36,747 nt of DNA. Source: Saprospiraceae bacterium. GTDB taxonomy: Bacteria > Bacteroidota > Bacteroidia > Chitinophagales > Saprospiraceae. A program made the translations under genes and the position numbers. Positions 26,687 through 34,997 of the stretch are shown here, piece by piece (position 1 is the stretch's first letter; the number at the start of each line of letters is the position of its first letter). The notes beneath the pieces are model-generated. The model saw only the letters and a list, made by a program, of their open reading frames with translations, did no database searches and was not told the DNA's origin. The DNA lies in assembly GCA_026983735.1 (NCBI GenBank), contig JALSTN010000257.1, positions 1-36,747 on the forward strand. The letters run 5' to 3'.

Positions 26687-27232
26687 CTATCTCACAAATA
26701 CCATCGGATACTTGAGCGCTATTTTAGCTTGTTTGATTTTATCTAATTTCTTTTGGACGCGCTTTTTCTTTAAGGGCTTGAGTAAATCGGTAAACAAGAT
26801 TCCTTCAATATGATCATATTCATGTTGGATAACCCTCGCATCCATACCATCAAAAGTGTCTATTTGCTCTTCCCAATTCTCATCTAAATACTTAATACGA
26901 ACAACAGGAGGACGAGAGACCTCTCCATTGACATCTGGAATACTAAGACAACCTTCTTCATAATCCCATTCCTGCCCAGTCTCTTCTAAGATTTGAGCGT
27001 TGATAAATACCTTTTTAATGCCTTGGCCTTCCTTGTCCAACTGAACAGTATCTACTATAAAAAGCCGAATGGGACGACCGATTTGCGGCGCTGCCAAACC
27101 GACACCGGAAGCATTGTACATCGTCTCAAACATATCATCTATTAGAGCATTCAATGCCTCAGAACGCTGCTCTATATCCTTACATTTTTTTCTCAAAACC
27201 GGATGCCCAAAGGCATAAACAGGTAAAATCAT
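26687..27232 (-). CDS. def: Peptide deformylase
   Basis: 181 residues. All three conserved motifs are present: GVGLAAPQIG (43-52), EEGCLSIP (92-99, metal-binding C95) and QHEYDH (136-141, with metal-binding His and catalytic Glu). It removes the formyl group from nascent N-terminal methionine, as an Fe(II)/Zn enzyme at the ribosome exit. It is cotranscribed after ruvX (12-base gap). Confidence 0.97.
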   Translation of the reverse strand: MILPVYAFGHPVLRKKCKDIEQRSEALNALIDDMFETMYNASGVGLAAPQIGRPIRLFIVDTVQLDKEGQGIKKVFINAQILEETGQEWDYEEGCLSIPDVNGEVSRPPVVRIKYLDENWEEQIDTFDGMDARVIQHEYDHIEGILFTDLLKPLKKKRVQKKLDKIKQAKIALKYPMVFVR

Positions 27233-27244
27233 ACAAATTATAGT

Positions 27245-27667
27245 TTAAATATGACCCAAATATTCTTGTAAAATTAATACCGCACTCATTTTATCAATGA
27301 GCTCCTTTTTCTTACGTTTTTTTCTTTTGGCCCCTGAGTGAAGAATTACTTCACTAGCCCGGTGCGAACTAAAGGATTCATCGTGATAAACGATCTCTAT
27401 CTGAGGAAAGCGTTTAATAAGTGCACGTCGCAATTCCTCGACATCTCGTTTCAAAAAGGAGGCCCCTACATCCAACAGTGAAGGATGCCCCAAGACGATC
27501 TTAACAACATTCTCTTTGAGAATATATTTGCGCAAAAATGGAACCAGCTCTTGACTATATACTGTTTCCAAACCGGAGACGATAATCTGCTCAGGGTCTG
27601 TCACTGCAAGACCCACTCGGACTCTGCCGTAATCGATACATAAAATTCTTCCTTTCAATCTATTCAC
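27245..27667 (-). CDS. ruvX: Holliday junction resolvase-like / pre-16S rRNA nuclease (YqgF family)
   Basis: 140 residues. RNase H-like fold with D12 in LCIDYGRVRVGLA, VLGHP in the middle, YHDESFSSH with the second acidic site, and DKMSAVLILQEYL with the last Asp, as in YqgF/RuvX. The family is needed for 16S rRNA 5' processing, with a proposed resolvase role. The start is GTG at 27667: an in-frame TAG lies two codons upstream and no ATG is available. It is the first gene of a two-gene operon with def. Confidence 0.94.
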   Translation of the reverse strand: MNRLKGRILCIDYGRVRVGLAVTDPEQIIVSGLETVYSQELVPFLRKYILKENVVKIVLGHPSLLDVGASFLKRDVEELRRALIKRFPQIEIVYHDESFSSHRASEVILHSGAKRKKRKKKELIDKMSAVLILQEYLGHI

Positions 27668-27990
27668 AATCTATTCAACGGCGTTCAGAACCGTCCAGCT
27701 CATAAAATAATACGACTCAAGCCCTTTCACTATTATAAAGAAATGCCCCATAACACCATTTATCCAAGATAAGCAAAATTGCCATCCATTTCATAACAAA
27801 AAATAATGAAAGCGGTTCTTACACATGAAACAAGTGCACATTATATCCTTGAGACATACACACTACAAGGCATGAATTTACTGAACAGGAAGGTCGTCAA
27901 GCCAAAATATAAAAAAGCCCTCCCTCGCACGTTGCGAAGGAGGGACCCATCCCAAAAACAGTAAACTTCTTAGAACAAAACGATATTAGC
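27668..27990. other. Intergenic region between ruvX and the 1412-residue gene
   Basis: 323 bases. It contains the minus-strand terminator (27911-27944). A 52-codon plus-strand frame (27806-27964) runs through that terminator and is judged spurious. Near 27787 there is an ATTTCATAA variant of the recurring motif. Confidence 0.5.
27911..27944 (-). terminator. Rho-independent terminator of the 1412-residue surface gene
   Basis: On the minus strand, CCCTCCTTCGCA, loop ACG, TGCGAGGGAGGG (12-bp stem, one mismatch), then C and a T6 run. It lies 47 bases after the gene's stop. Confidence 0.92.
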
Positions 27991-30900
27991 CTATTTAAAT
28001 ATTACCATCTTCTTAGTACCGGTAAATCCATCAGTATCCAACTGGTAGTACATTACTCCGGAGCCATTTAACTCATCAGAGGAGATAGTAATAGTATTCA
28101 TACCTTTTACCCCGTCTACCTTGCGTATTAGGGCCACTTTGCCATCGACACTGTATATCGTCAATCTGGCAGGAGCGGCTTCCGGTAGTTCGAATGAGAT
28201 CGCAGTCTCATCTACAAACGGGTTAGGTACATTCTGATACAGTACGAATCTGGGCTTAGAAGCTCTATCGTCTGTAAATCTCAAGGACACATTGGAGATA
28301 TCCAATGTTGTATTGTAAGCCTCAGCAGATAAATCATCAGAACTAAGTCTGAGTACATCTGAGAGGGATGCTGCCTGTCCTACGACGCTAAACTTAAGTG
28401 TAAAGAGTATTTCTCCTTCCTTCACTTGAACACCTTTAGCGTTATTCCAGCTCATCAAGAGCGCACCATCTAGAACTTTTCGCACTCCAAAGTTATCCGC
28501 TGTTAATTGCATTTTTCCAGAGCGATAACCTTCAAATCGCAAGGTATGAGTATCAAAATTAAATCCAAGCTGCATACCTGCCAGTTTTGCGGCCTCAACA
28601 GCAGTAAAAGGTATTTCAACTACTTGTCCTTGAGTCATGGTTACGTCTGAGGTTTCCAAATTGAGTGTAGCTTTGCCCCTAGTCGTAGAGCCTGATTTTA
28701 ACCCGTTAGCACCATTATCCATCGTGAGATCTCCTATTTTCACTCCCACAAAATCCACATTATCCATATCCCTTACAAATGGGTCAAGATGATAGGTCTC
28801 CGGGAATCCCCATGGAGAGTTTGGATCCGGGAATTGGTACCCTTTGTCCACAAATCTCCATGAATTATTGTTCGGAAGATTATTCGTTCGACCTAAGATC
28901 AATCGTCTCAATACGGTAATATCCGCAGTGGAAATCGAACCGTTTTGATTGGCGTCAGCAGCAATTAATAAATAAGGATTTTTAATCACCTTTCTACCCA
29001 ACAAATGTAATTGTATTGCAACAAGGTCTCTTGTATTAACACCCTTTAAAGGATTAGAGCTCATAGAGGCTTTCACTTCATAAGAGCCACCAAATGGCAT
29101 TTTAGGGAACTTGTACTTACCGTTAGATGTTGTCAAAGTCGTAGGCAGATTGCTAACAACTACATCTACTCCCACACCACTTAATCCTTCATCAGACACA
29201 TTGGATATCAACCCTTGGATAGTTCCTTTCTTCAACGGACTTGTACATACACCATTATTGTCTTGTACGATTACTTTTGTTTTACAGAAGGATTGGTTAC
29301 CTGTTAATTTATCCGTCACCCAAAGGTTAACCGTGCGCTGGCCTAAGCTATCACATGTATAGCGAATAGACTTCACGGTCGTATCAGAGGAGAAGGATAA
29401 AGTAATCGGGTTTCCACATACTCCGGAGGATCCATTATCGACGTCAGAAGCCCAAACATCTAACATACCGGCATCAGGTGTTCCATCACCGTCAGTATCC
29501 ATCGGCATCAAATTGATGACAATACCCGACTTACAATATGCTGTAGGTGCTTTACAATTAATCACCTTAAAGGTTCGACTTCTAACTATTCTGTTACCAC
29601 ATCGATCCTCAAATATAAACTTGATACAATGTGAACCAAGTGGGAGGTTCTTATCGATTACGATAGAATCACCTAATCCAGTCTTGGTCTCATCATAAAT
29701 ATTATCACAATTTAAATCCAGGTGGTACTCCCATCTAATTTCATTTCCCGGAGTACAATTATCTGCACCACGTGCTACTAGTCTCACCGGACCGGAGGTG
29801 CAAGTAGGATCGTAAGAACAGAAACTTGTATCCGCAGGCGGAAGTTGGGTAAATGTAGGATCAACATTGTCTATAATTTTGATGACTTGATCCCATGTCC
29901 ATTGTGGATACACATTATTACCCGCCTTATCTTTAGTAAATTGACACCAATCAATGACTCTCCACTTACGCACTACTTTGAAACATGCGACGTTTGCATT
30001 GAAGAACTTATACACTTCATCCGTATAATCGAAGCCTACAAGATTGCATTCGTTCTCTGCCACAAATTTTGGCACTCCGGTAACTGTAGTGTCGATATCA
30101 TTGGGGTTCATACAACCAACGAGTGTCTTATCCTGAGGCCATATAATTTGGTTATTATCTGCATTAAAAGGCTTTGGATTGACAAAGTATATATACTGAT
30201 AACACCAAGCATCAGGATTGGAACCATCTGAAGCGTGGAAGCCTCTTCTTATAAGCCCTACGCCACATTGATTTCTAAAATCTGTATACTCAGAAGTAAT
30301 AGTGACATTGCAGTTGTCATGCGCTACACCATCCTTAAAAGAGGTAATATCCAAAGCAGCTCGATCTTCATAAAGTGTAACCTTAGTTTTGGTATTACAA
30401 TTACTAGAGCCTGCTACGGTAGGATAGAATTTATCCCCATTCTTATATATAGTAGTCGCATAAAGTCCACAAAAACTCAGATCATGGCCTCCTCGTATCT
30501 GTGTAAAGGGTCCATACAGACTATATGTCTTTCGCTTATACTTGTTGTCGACAACCTTTCCAAAGTATTTGTCAAGAGAGTCTATTTCAAACTTATAAGT
30601 ACACGGTACGATCAAGTCCGGTGGGCATGAAATGGTTGGTCCTTGCTTATCTTGAACCTCTATTTCCACCATACATGTATTCGAGTTTTTATTGCAGTCC
30701 CAAACTCTAAATCCGACCATGATAGTTTTCCCGACATCTTCACAGCAGAATTCCACAAACTTTCTCCAGCCTTCGTTTTGACCACATGGAGCTCCATTAT
30801 CCATTCTTCGAACTTCAAAATAATCGACACAACAGTCATCATAACTACCGGCATCAAACACATCGGCATATACATGGACGGTTGAGTCATACGTTAATGA

Positions 30901-32229
30901 AACAGTGGTATTCTTAATACAAACTGCTACAGGAGAAGTCTTGTCTTGAACGGTGACTTGAATACTACAAGAGTCCATATTGTAACATCCCTTGGTATTC
31001 CGCGCATCATAAACTCTATAGGTAACGGTATGTATACCAGCAGGAAGTTGGACCACCTGAGGGGCTTTCATATCATGTATAAATCCACCCGGATAAACCA
31101 CATCAATGGTGATGTTATTCCCCTGGCAACTATCATATGCTTGCGGAACAGGAAGCCAAACATCCCCTTGACACTTATATCCTCCGGAGGTTGTCACTGT
31201 AATATTGTCAGGACAAGTTATAACAGGAGGAACGGTATCTGCGACTTCGATTCCTTGATTAATCACTTTTACATTGGTCGTTGTACCGCACAATTCCTGT
31301 ACCGTCCATATACGTATCCACTTCTCTGTACATCCCACCTTTCCTAGGTAGATATCATTATAGAATGCAGATACATTACAGTACACATCTGTCGGTGGAT
31401 ACAAGGCAAAACCACCTACAGTAGGCACACCTGTATAATTCCAGTGGGGTGCACCATTCGGCAAAGTAGGTACTTTTCCTGTCAATACATCCGTACAGGC
31501 AATAGCAGAACTATCTTTGGTAATAGGAGGAATCGGCCCCGGAGGATTAATCGCACCCAACAACCAGTTTGCAGGAGCCTTCACAGAATCAAGTTTGATC
31601 CTTTTAAGCCAAACTACTGAAGTACAAACTGCAGATTTATTGCCTTGTGCATCAACAGCTTGGTAGTCCCTTTCAATTTTTTTAATGAACATTGAATCCG
31701 GAGCACAAGGTTGAGGAAATATTCTCTCATCTAGAATATTGAGTTTAATACCTGAAATTGGGGTACAGTTATCCGTCACGGTAGGACCTGTCCAATTGTA
31801 CATGTCATAGCAGTTGAAGGTATCCACCTTACAATCTATTGTAGGTGGCAATTTATCCTCTACCCGCTTAGTACCCCAGCAGCTATTACCACTTAGCGTA
31901 TCAATAACCGTAATTTCGACTACCTTATTAATATAAGCAGAGGTAATCAAAGGGCTGGTAGGGATAACTACTCCATTGTACTTGACAATGACTTTGAATT
32001 GGCCCGCCGGACACGAACTATCCGCTCCGTTCAAAACCATATCAGGCGTAACTAGCGCCTCACAGTTTTCGTTCAATGAAATTTGAGTACTAGATGTACA
32101 ATCTAATGTACACTGACTCCAGGAGCGTTGAACCACTCCAATTTGCAGAAGCAAAATTAGACTTACTAACATCGTGTTAGAAATCCAGCTCAAGTTCTGT
32201 TTTCGAAACGTAAAAATCGTTTTCTTCAT
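27991..32229 (-). CDS. 1412-residue Cys-rich surface protein with dockerin-like and cohesin-like domains and T9SS type A tail
   Basis: The ATG at 32229 is preferred to an in-frame TTG three codons earlier, because it gives a standard signal peptide (MKKTIFTFRKQ then hydrophobic, ending SWSQ). A long array of Cys-rich Ig/HYR-like modules (about 45-1020) has the same word patterns as the 1778-residue protein (NSCWGTKRVEDKLPP, CCEDVGKTIMVGF, ISCPPDLIVPC, DRCGNRIVRSRTF). Residues about 1025-1058 are a CnaB-like beta domain (GVDVVVSNLP, GKYKFPKMPFG). Dockerin-like halves are NPLKGVNTRDLVAIQLHLL (1059-) and ADANQNGSISTADITVLRR (1091-, D1092). About 1185-1318 is a cohesin-like domain (LAGMQLGFNFDTHTLRFEG, then EILFTLKFSVVG). 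The tail VPNPFVDETAISFEL to MVIFK is a type A signal. It is probably a large extracellular adhesive or scaffold protein. Confidence 0.88.
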   Translation of the reverse strand: MKKTIFTFRKQNLSWISNTMLVSLILLLQIGVVQRSWSQCTLDCTSSTQISLNENCEALVTPDMVLNGADSSCPAGQFKVIVKYNGVVIPTSPLITSAYINKVVEITVIDTLSGNSCWGTKRVEDKLPPTIDCKVDTFNCYDMYNWTGPTVTDNCTPISGIKLNILDERIFPQPCAPDSMFIKKIERDYQAVDAQGNKSAVCTSVVWLKRIKLDSVKAPANWLLGAINPPGPIPPITKDSSAIACTDVLTGKVPTLPNGAPHWNYTGVPTVGGFALYPPTDVYCNVSAFYNDIYLGKVGCTEKWIRIWTVQELCGTTTNVKVINQGIEVADTVPPVITCPDNITVTTSGGYKCQGDVWLPVPQAYDSCQGNNITIDVVYPGGFIHDMKAPQVVQLPAGIHTVTYRVYDARNTKGCYNMDSCSIQVTVQDKTSPVAVCIKNTTVSLTYDSTVHVYADVFDAGSYDDCCVDYFEVRRMDNGAPCGQNEGWRKFVEFCCEDVGKTIMVGFRVWDCNKNSNTCMVEIEVQDKQGPTISCPPDLIVPCTYKFEIDSLDKYFGKVVDNKYKRKTYSLYGPFTQIRGGHDLSFCGLYATTIYKNGDKFYPTVAGSSNCNTKTKVTLYEDRAALDITSFKDGVAHDNCNVTITSEYTDFRNQCGVGLIRRGFHASDGSNPDAWCYQYIYFVNPKPFNADNNQIIWPQDKTLVGCMNPNDIDTTVTGVPKFVAENECNLVGFDYTDEVYKFFNANVACFKVVRKWRVIDWCQFTKDKAGNNVYPQWTWDQVIKIIDNVDPTFTQLPPADTSFCSYDPTCTSGPVRLVARGADNCTPGNEIRWEYHLDLNCDNIYDETKTGLGDSIVIDKNLPLGSHCIKFIFEDRCGNRIVRSRTFKVINCKAPTAYCKSGIVINLMPMDTDGDGTPDAGMLDVWASDVDNGSSGVCGNPITLSFSSDTTVKSIRYTCDSLGQRTVNLWVTDKLTGNQSFCKTKVIVQDNNGVCTSPLKKGTIQGLISNVSDEGLSGVGVDVVVSNLPTTLTTSNGKYKFPKMPFGGSYEVKASMSSNPLKGVNTRDLVAIQLHLLGRKVIKNPYLLIAADANQNGSISTADITVLRRLILGRTNNLPNNNSWRFVDKGYQFPDPNSPWGFPETYHLDPFVRDMDNVDFVGVKIGDLTMDNGANGLKSGSTTRGKATLNLETSDVTMTQGQVVEIPFTAVEAAKLAGMQLGFNFDTHTLRFEGYRSGKMQLTADNFGVRKVLDGALLMSWNNAKGVQVKEGEILFTLKFSVVGQAASLSDVLRLSSDDLSAEAYNTTLDISNVSLRFTDDRASKPRFVLYQNVPNPFVDETAISFELPEAAPARLTIYSVDGKVALIRKVDGVKGMNTITISSDELNGSGVMYYQLDTDGFTGTKKMVIFK

Positions 32230-32433
32230 GAGATCCAATATTTTAGGGGTTATAAATTACTTAATACTATATGCACTTGCTATCAAGCACATACGAGTAA
32301 GAGCAAATACACAGCGTTGCCATCAGATGGCACTACGACATGCATCCACTTTGGATCTATTATCTTAATCAGGTGAGAGTTAGGTTGTATAATAAAATAA
32401 TGTAATGTGTATTTCTACATACATTATCAGGTG

Positions 32434-32441
32434 CAAATATA
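32434..32441 (-). promoter_or_regulatory. Candidate -7 element of the 1412-residue gene
   Basis: CAAATATA on the plus strand reads TATATTTG, an exact TAnnTTTG. It lies 205 bases before the ATG, implying a long 5' leader. Confidence 0.35.
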
Positions 32442-32598
32442 TAAACAATTCTTAATACTTAAGTAACTTTTTTATATTTTTTTAATTAATAAAGATAAAT
32501 ACATGCCAAATAATCGTAATATATTAGTCTAATGGAGCGATAAACTTTAATGTTTATCAAAGTTATACATATATATATTTTTATATTTATAATCACAA

Positions 32599-32638
32599 AA
32601 AAAAGTCAAAATTATTTGAAAATAATTTTGACTTTTTT
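32599..32638. terminator. Rho-independent terminator after the fibre-like gene
   Basis: A perfect 18-bp stem (AAAAAAGTCAAAATTATT with AATAATTTTGACTTTTTT) and a TGAA loop, 43 bases past the stop at 32682. The arms carry A- and T-runs, so it can act in both directions; the minus-strand operon is the obvious user. Confidence 0.88.
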
Positions 32639-32681
32639 GTTTCGTTACACTCTCAAGGCTACAATAGCCCTAGCTTGCTGC

Positions 32682-34394
32682 TTATTTTGTTAAAGTTTCG
32701 GCGTTCTCCTTACGTATATTCTCTATCGTAGAAGCCTGTTTATCTCGAATTACTTTAAAATCCTCATATCCTTTTCTAACGGCTTTCACTTCCCAGTCAA
32801 AGGTATAGCTTCCGGTCCCCTCAAATAATTCCTGCACATAGAATCCTTCCTTCGTCTTCTTCACAATAGCCAGCCCTTTAGAATCTTTGGAAAGTGGAGT
32901 CACACTAATCGTAAATGTCCCATCTGCAGCAAGGGATATAAAATGGTCCTTATAAGGGACAAAAGCCGTCCCGGAAGAAAGCTTACTTGTCCCCCGATCA
33001 TACATCGCTGCTTCAGGACCTTCCAGACTGGCATACCATATTTGCTTGGATGCATCTTTAGGATCATCCACTACAAAATTTTTCTGCTGGGCAAATATTC
33101 TTGATTTTCCGTTTGATACATCCATCCCGGCTATAGCAGTACTCGGGTTTGTTGGGTTTAGAAGATATATAGAACCAAATCCTGCACCTGAAATAAGAAC
33201 ATCATATAGTTGTGTTCCATCGGGATCAGCACTTGAAAAAAACATTTGACTAATGCTAAACCCATTGGTACTTCCACTTTGGGGATGTATGAGTCGCATT
33301 TCGACCAGTTTATTCTCATCTATTTGCCAATAATCTCCATGATACCAATCCGGATGTTCTACCATATACATTCCCTTTTTATAATAAGATGAATTGGGCA
33401 TGAAGTCTAACGTATTCCATTTAAAATAGTCCTGTACGTTATTCGACTGAAAGGTGGAAACATGTGTTCCTCCTCCTTGAAAATGACGTAGCCCTCCTGT
33501 CCCAAATTGTAACCGCTTATTCCCTGTAACATCCTGCCACCACACGATTTTGTTATTCTCTGACCAAATCGTGTCTGGTTGTTTTTGAAGGGATTTTAAG
33601 TCTATGGTATTTCCATTGGAAAGTGTCAACTCTGTCCCATCCAATGAAAGTGTTTGAAATTCATTGGTCGGATCCGCATCGGCATCTTCATATTGATCGG
33701 TAACAAAACCTCCTCTGGGTTCTAACTTAATCTTATCTCCATCTCTTACCAACATTTGTAATTCGTTGGTCGGATCCGCATCGGCATCGGAACCGGAACG
33801 AGGAATACGGATAGAATTACCTTTGGAGATAGTCAGAAGATTCCCTTGTATACTCAGGGTTTGCAATTCATTGGCAGTATCCGCATCTACGACTACCTCT
33901 CCTCCCCCTTTAGAAAGCTTTAGTATTTTACCCTCCTCTACCGACAAGGATTGAATCTCATTTTGGGGATCCGCATCGGCATCATCCACTTGGTCGTTTA
34001 TTGCCTGCATGGCATAACGGGCAAAGAAATTGCCACCAATTGCAGAGGTGCCATAATCCTTAAAGGAAGACCCCCCATTGGGGTCCAATTCCACTTTTAA
34101 CATGACAGGGTTGCCTCCAGGATTCCCCCCGATATTTTTGCAGTCGCCTGATAATTTTGTCCCTTTGCATATTTGCAAATTAATCAATCCGAGAGTAGAA
34201 GTTTGAGCCGTATGAACTTCCTGATAGAGTGGACTCCCTCCCTGTGAAACGGTAAAGCGGACAGAGACCTTTTTATTGGCAATCGGCTTATTATCCTTAT
34301 CTCGAAGTACCCCTTGCCAATTCGGACTAACTTGTCCATAAGAAATAGCAAGGGTCAAAAATAATAAACTAATAGTATAAAGTATTTTTTTCAT
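32682..34394 (-). CDS. Fibre-like surface protein with DADxxNELQ repeats (paralogue 1)
   Basis: 570 residues. Signal peptide 1-20 (ends SYG). An N-terminal beta domain (about 21-130; NWQGVLRDKDNKPIANKKVS, LINLQIC) is common in Bacteroidota proteins with tail-fibre-like stalks. Four repeats centred on D-A-D-x-x-N-E-(L/I/F)-Q at about 138, 168, 203 and 236 are each followed by a short LSxxGxxLTLSxGxxI strand pair, as in a beta-structured stalk. A central domain (about 275-450) ends before SLEGPEAAMYDRG, which opens a C-terminal domain (about 460-560, HFISLAADGTFTISVTPLS, AVRKGYEDFKVIRD) also seen in phage-tail-like and surface proteins. No T9SS tail is visible; the export route beyond Sec is unclear. 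It is the last gene of a three-gene operon. Confidence 0.85.
   Translation of the reverse strand: MKKILYTISLLFLTLAISYGQVSPNWQGVLRDKDNKPIANKKVSVRFTVSQGGSPLYQEVHTAQTSTLGLINLQICKGTKLSGDCKNIGGNPGGNPVMLKVELDPNGGSSFKDYGTSAIGGNFFARYAMQAINDQVDDADADPQNEIQSLSVEEGKILKLSKGGGEVVVDADTANELQTLSIQGNLLTISKGNSIRIPRSGSDADADPTNELQMLVRDGDKIKLEPRGGFVTDQYEDADADPTNEFQTLSLDGTELTLSNGNTIDLKSLQKQPDTIWSENNKIVWWQDVTGNKRLQFGTGGLRHFQGGGTHVSTFQSNNVQDYFKWNTLDFMPNSSYYKKGMYMVEHPDWYHGDYWQIDENKLVEMRLIHPQSGSTNGFSISQMFFSSADPDGTQLYDVLISGAGFGSIYLLNPTNPSTAIAGMDVSNGKSRIFAQQKNFVVDDPKDASKQIWYASLEGPEAAMYDRGTSKLSSGTAFVPYKDHFISLAADGTFTISVTPLSKDSKGLAIVKKTKEGFYVQELFEGTGSYTFDWEVKAVRKGYEDFKVIRDKQASTIENIRKENAETLTK
33664..33788 (-). repeat. Direct 23-base repeats within the stalk-coding region
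   Basis: TTGGTCGGATCCGCATCGGC plus ATC occurs at 33664-33686 and 33766-33788, and a partial copy lies at about 33969-33983. They encode the DADADPTN repeats and are sites where slippage or recombination could change repeat number. Confidence 0.75.
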
Positions 34395-34445
34395 AACAAT
34401 TATTTTTCAATTTAGATGCCTTCTTTTTCTGTTGATTATGAATAA

Positions 34446-34943
34446 TTAATTCTTCTTGAGCTTTACGACTTTTACCTGTCTTTGTCCATTATATATCTGT
34501 AACAAAAAAATTCCATCAGATATACCAGAACAATCGATGTAGTCCTCTCCAACTTGTAAAGATTTAGCCGGCTGAAGCACTTTCCCCTCTACATTCACAA
34601 TGCGATAGTTCAAATCCCTATCTTCCGTTTTGATGTGTACACCTTCGACAAGTGGATTGGGGTATACATCAATGTCGATATCAACATTTAAGTCAATGCT
34701 GCCTACAATCTCAACCAACTTGGGTTGGTGAAATCCTTGCGTCAAGGTATATCCTTGTGCAGAGGAAGTATGTGTAGCCGTTTCCCCCAATGTCCATTCT
34801 AAAGTATAGCCTGTATTTTGTCCACTCCCGCCGGAAGAGGCCACCACTTTAGGTGATAAGGTTTGACCTGAAAGGGTTGTAACCAGCAACCAACATCCAT
34901 AGATTAGACCAAGCCTTACTAGTTTATATTTTTTTTCTTTCAT
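34446..34943 (-). CDS. Small T9SS type A protein between the two fibre-like genes
   Basis: 165 residues. Signal peptide about 1-26 (ends LSGQ). A short beta domain (about 27-78: SPKVVASSGGSG, YTLEWTLGETATHTS, GYTLTQGFHQP) is common in Bacteroidota surface proteins. The last 75 residues (VYPNPLVEGVHI, YRIVNVEGKVL, GISDGIFLLQIY, VKVVKLKKN) form the type A sorting tail. It lies 54 bases downstream of one fibre paralogue and 51 bases upstream of the other, so the three are probably cotranscribed. Its conserved placement between them suggests a shared structure; this is inferred. Confidence 0.87.
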   Translation of the reverse strand: MKEKKYKLVRLGLIYGCWLLVTTLSGQTLSPKVVASSGGSGQNTGYTLEWTLGETATHTSSAQGYTLTQGFHQPKLVEIVGSIDLNVDIDIDVYPNPLVEGVHIKTEDRDLNYRIVNVEGKVLQPAKSLQVGEDYIDCSGISDGIFLLQIYNGQRQVKVVKLKKN

Positions 34944-34997
34944 CGTTATAGTATTTTATTAATCGTATTGCTACAATAAAATTAATCCGTTCACAAT

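Larger units (their letters stand above)
32239..32681. other. 443-base leader and spacer, AT-rich
   Basis: It includes the minus-strand -7 element (32434-32441), small hairpins in the putative 5' leader of the 1412-residue gene (TGCCAT-CAG-ATGGCA at 32318-32332; TAATGT/ACATTA near 32400-32427), a lone AATACTATA word (32263-32271) shared with the palindromes at 19.8-20.0 kb, and the terminator at 32599-32638. Confidence 0.5.

Noticed and set aside
27806-27964. A 52-codon plus-strand ORF between ruvX and the 1412-residue gene
   Set aside because: It runs straight through a strong minus-strand terminator hairpin, and its C-terminal residues are simply the translation of that hairpin. No recognisable domain.
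29845-30630. Plus-strand ORFs of 128 and 131 codons opposite the 1412-residue gene
   Set aside because: They are antisense to a continuous, clearly coding frame with recognisable domains, and show no motif of their own.
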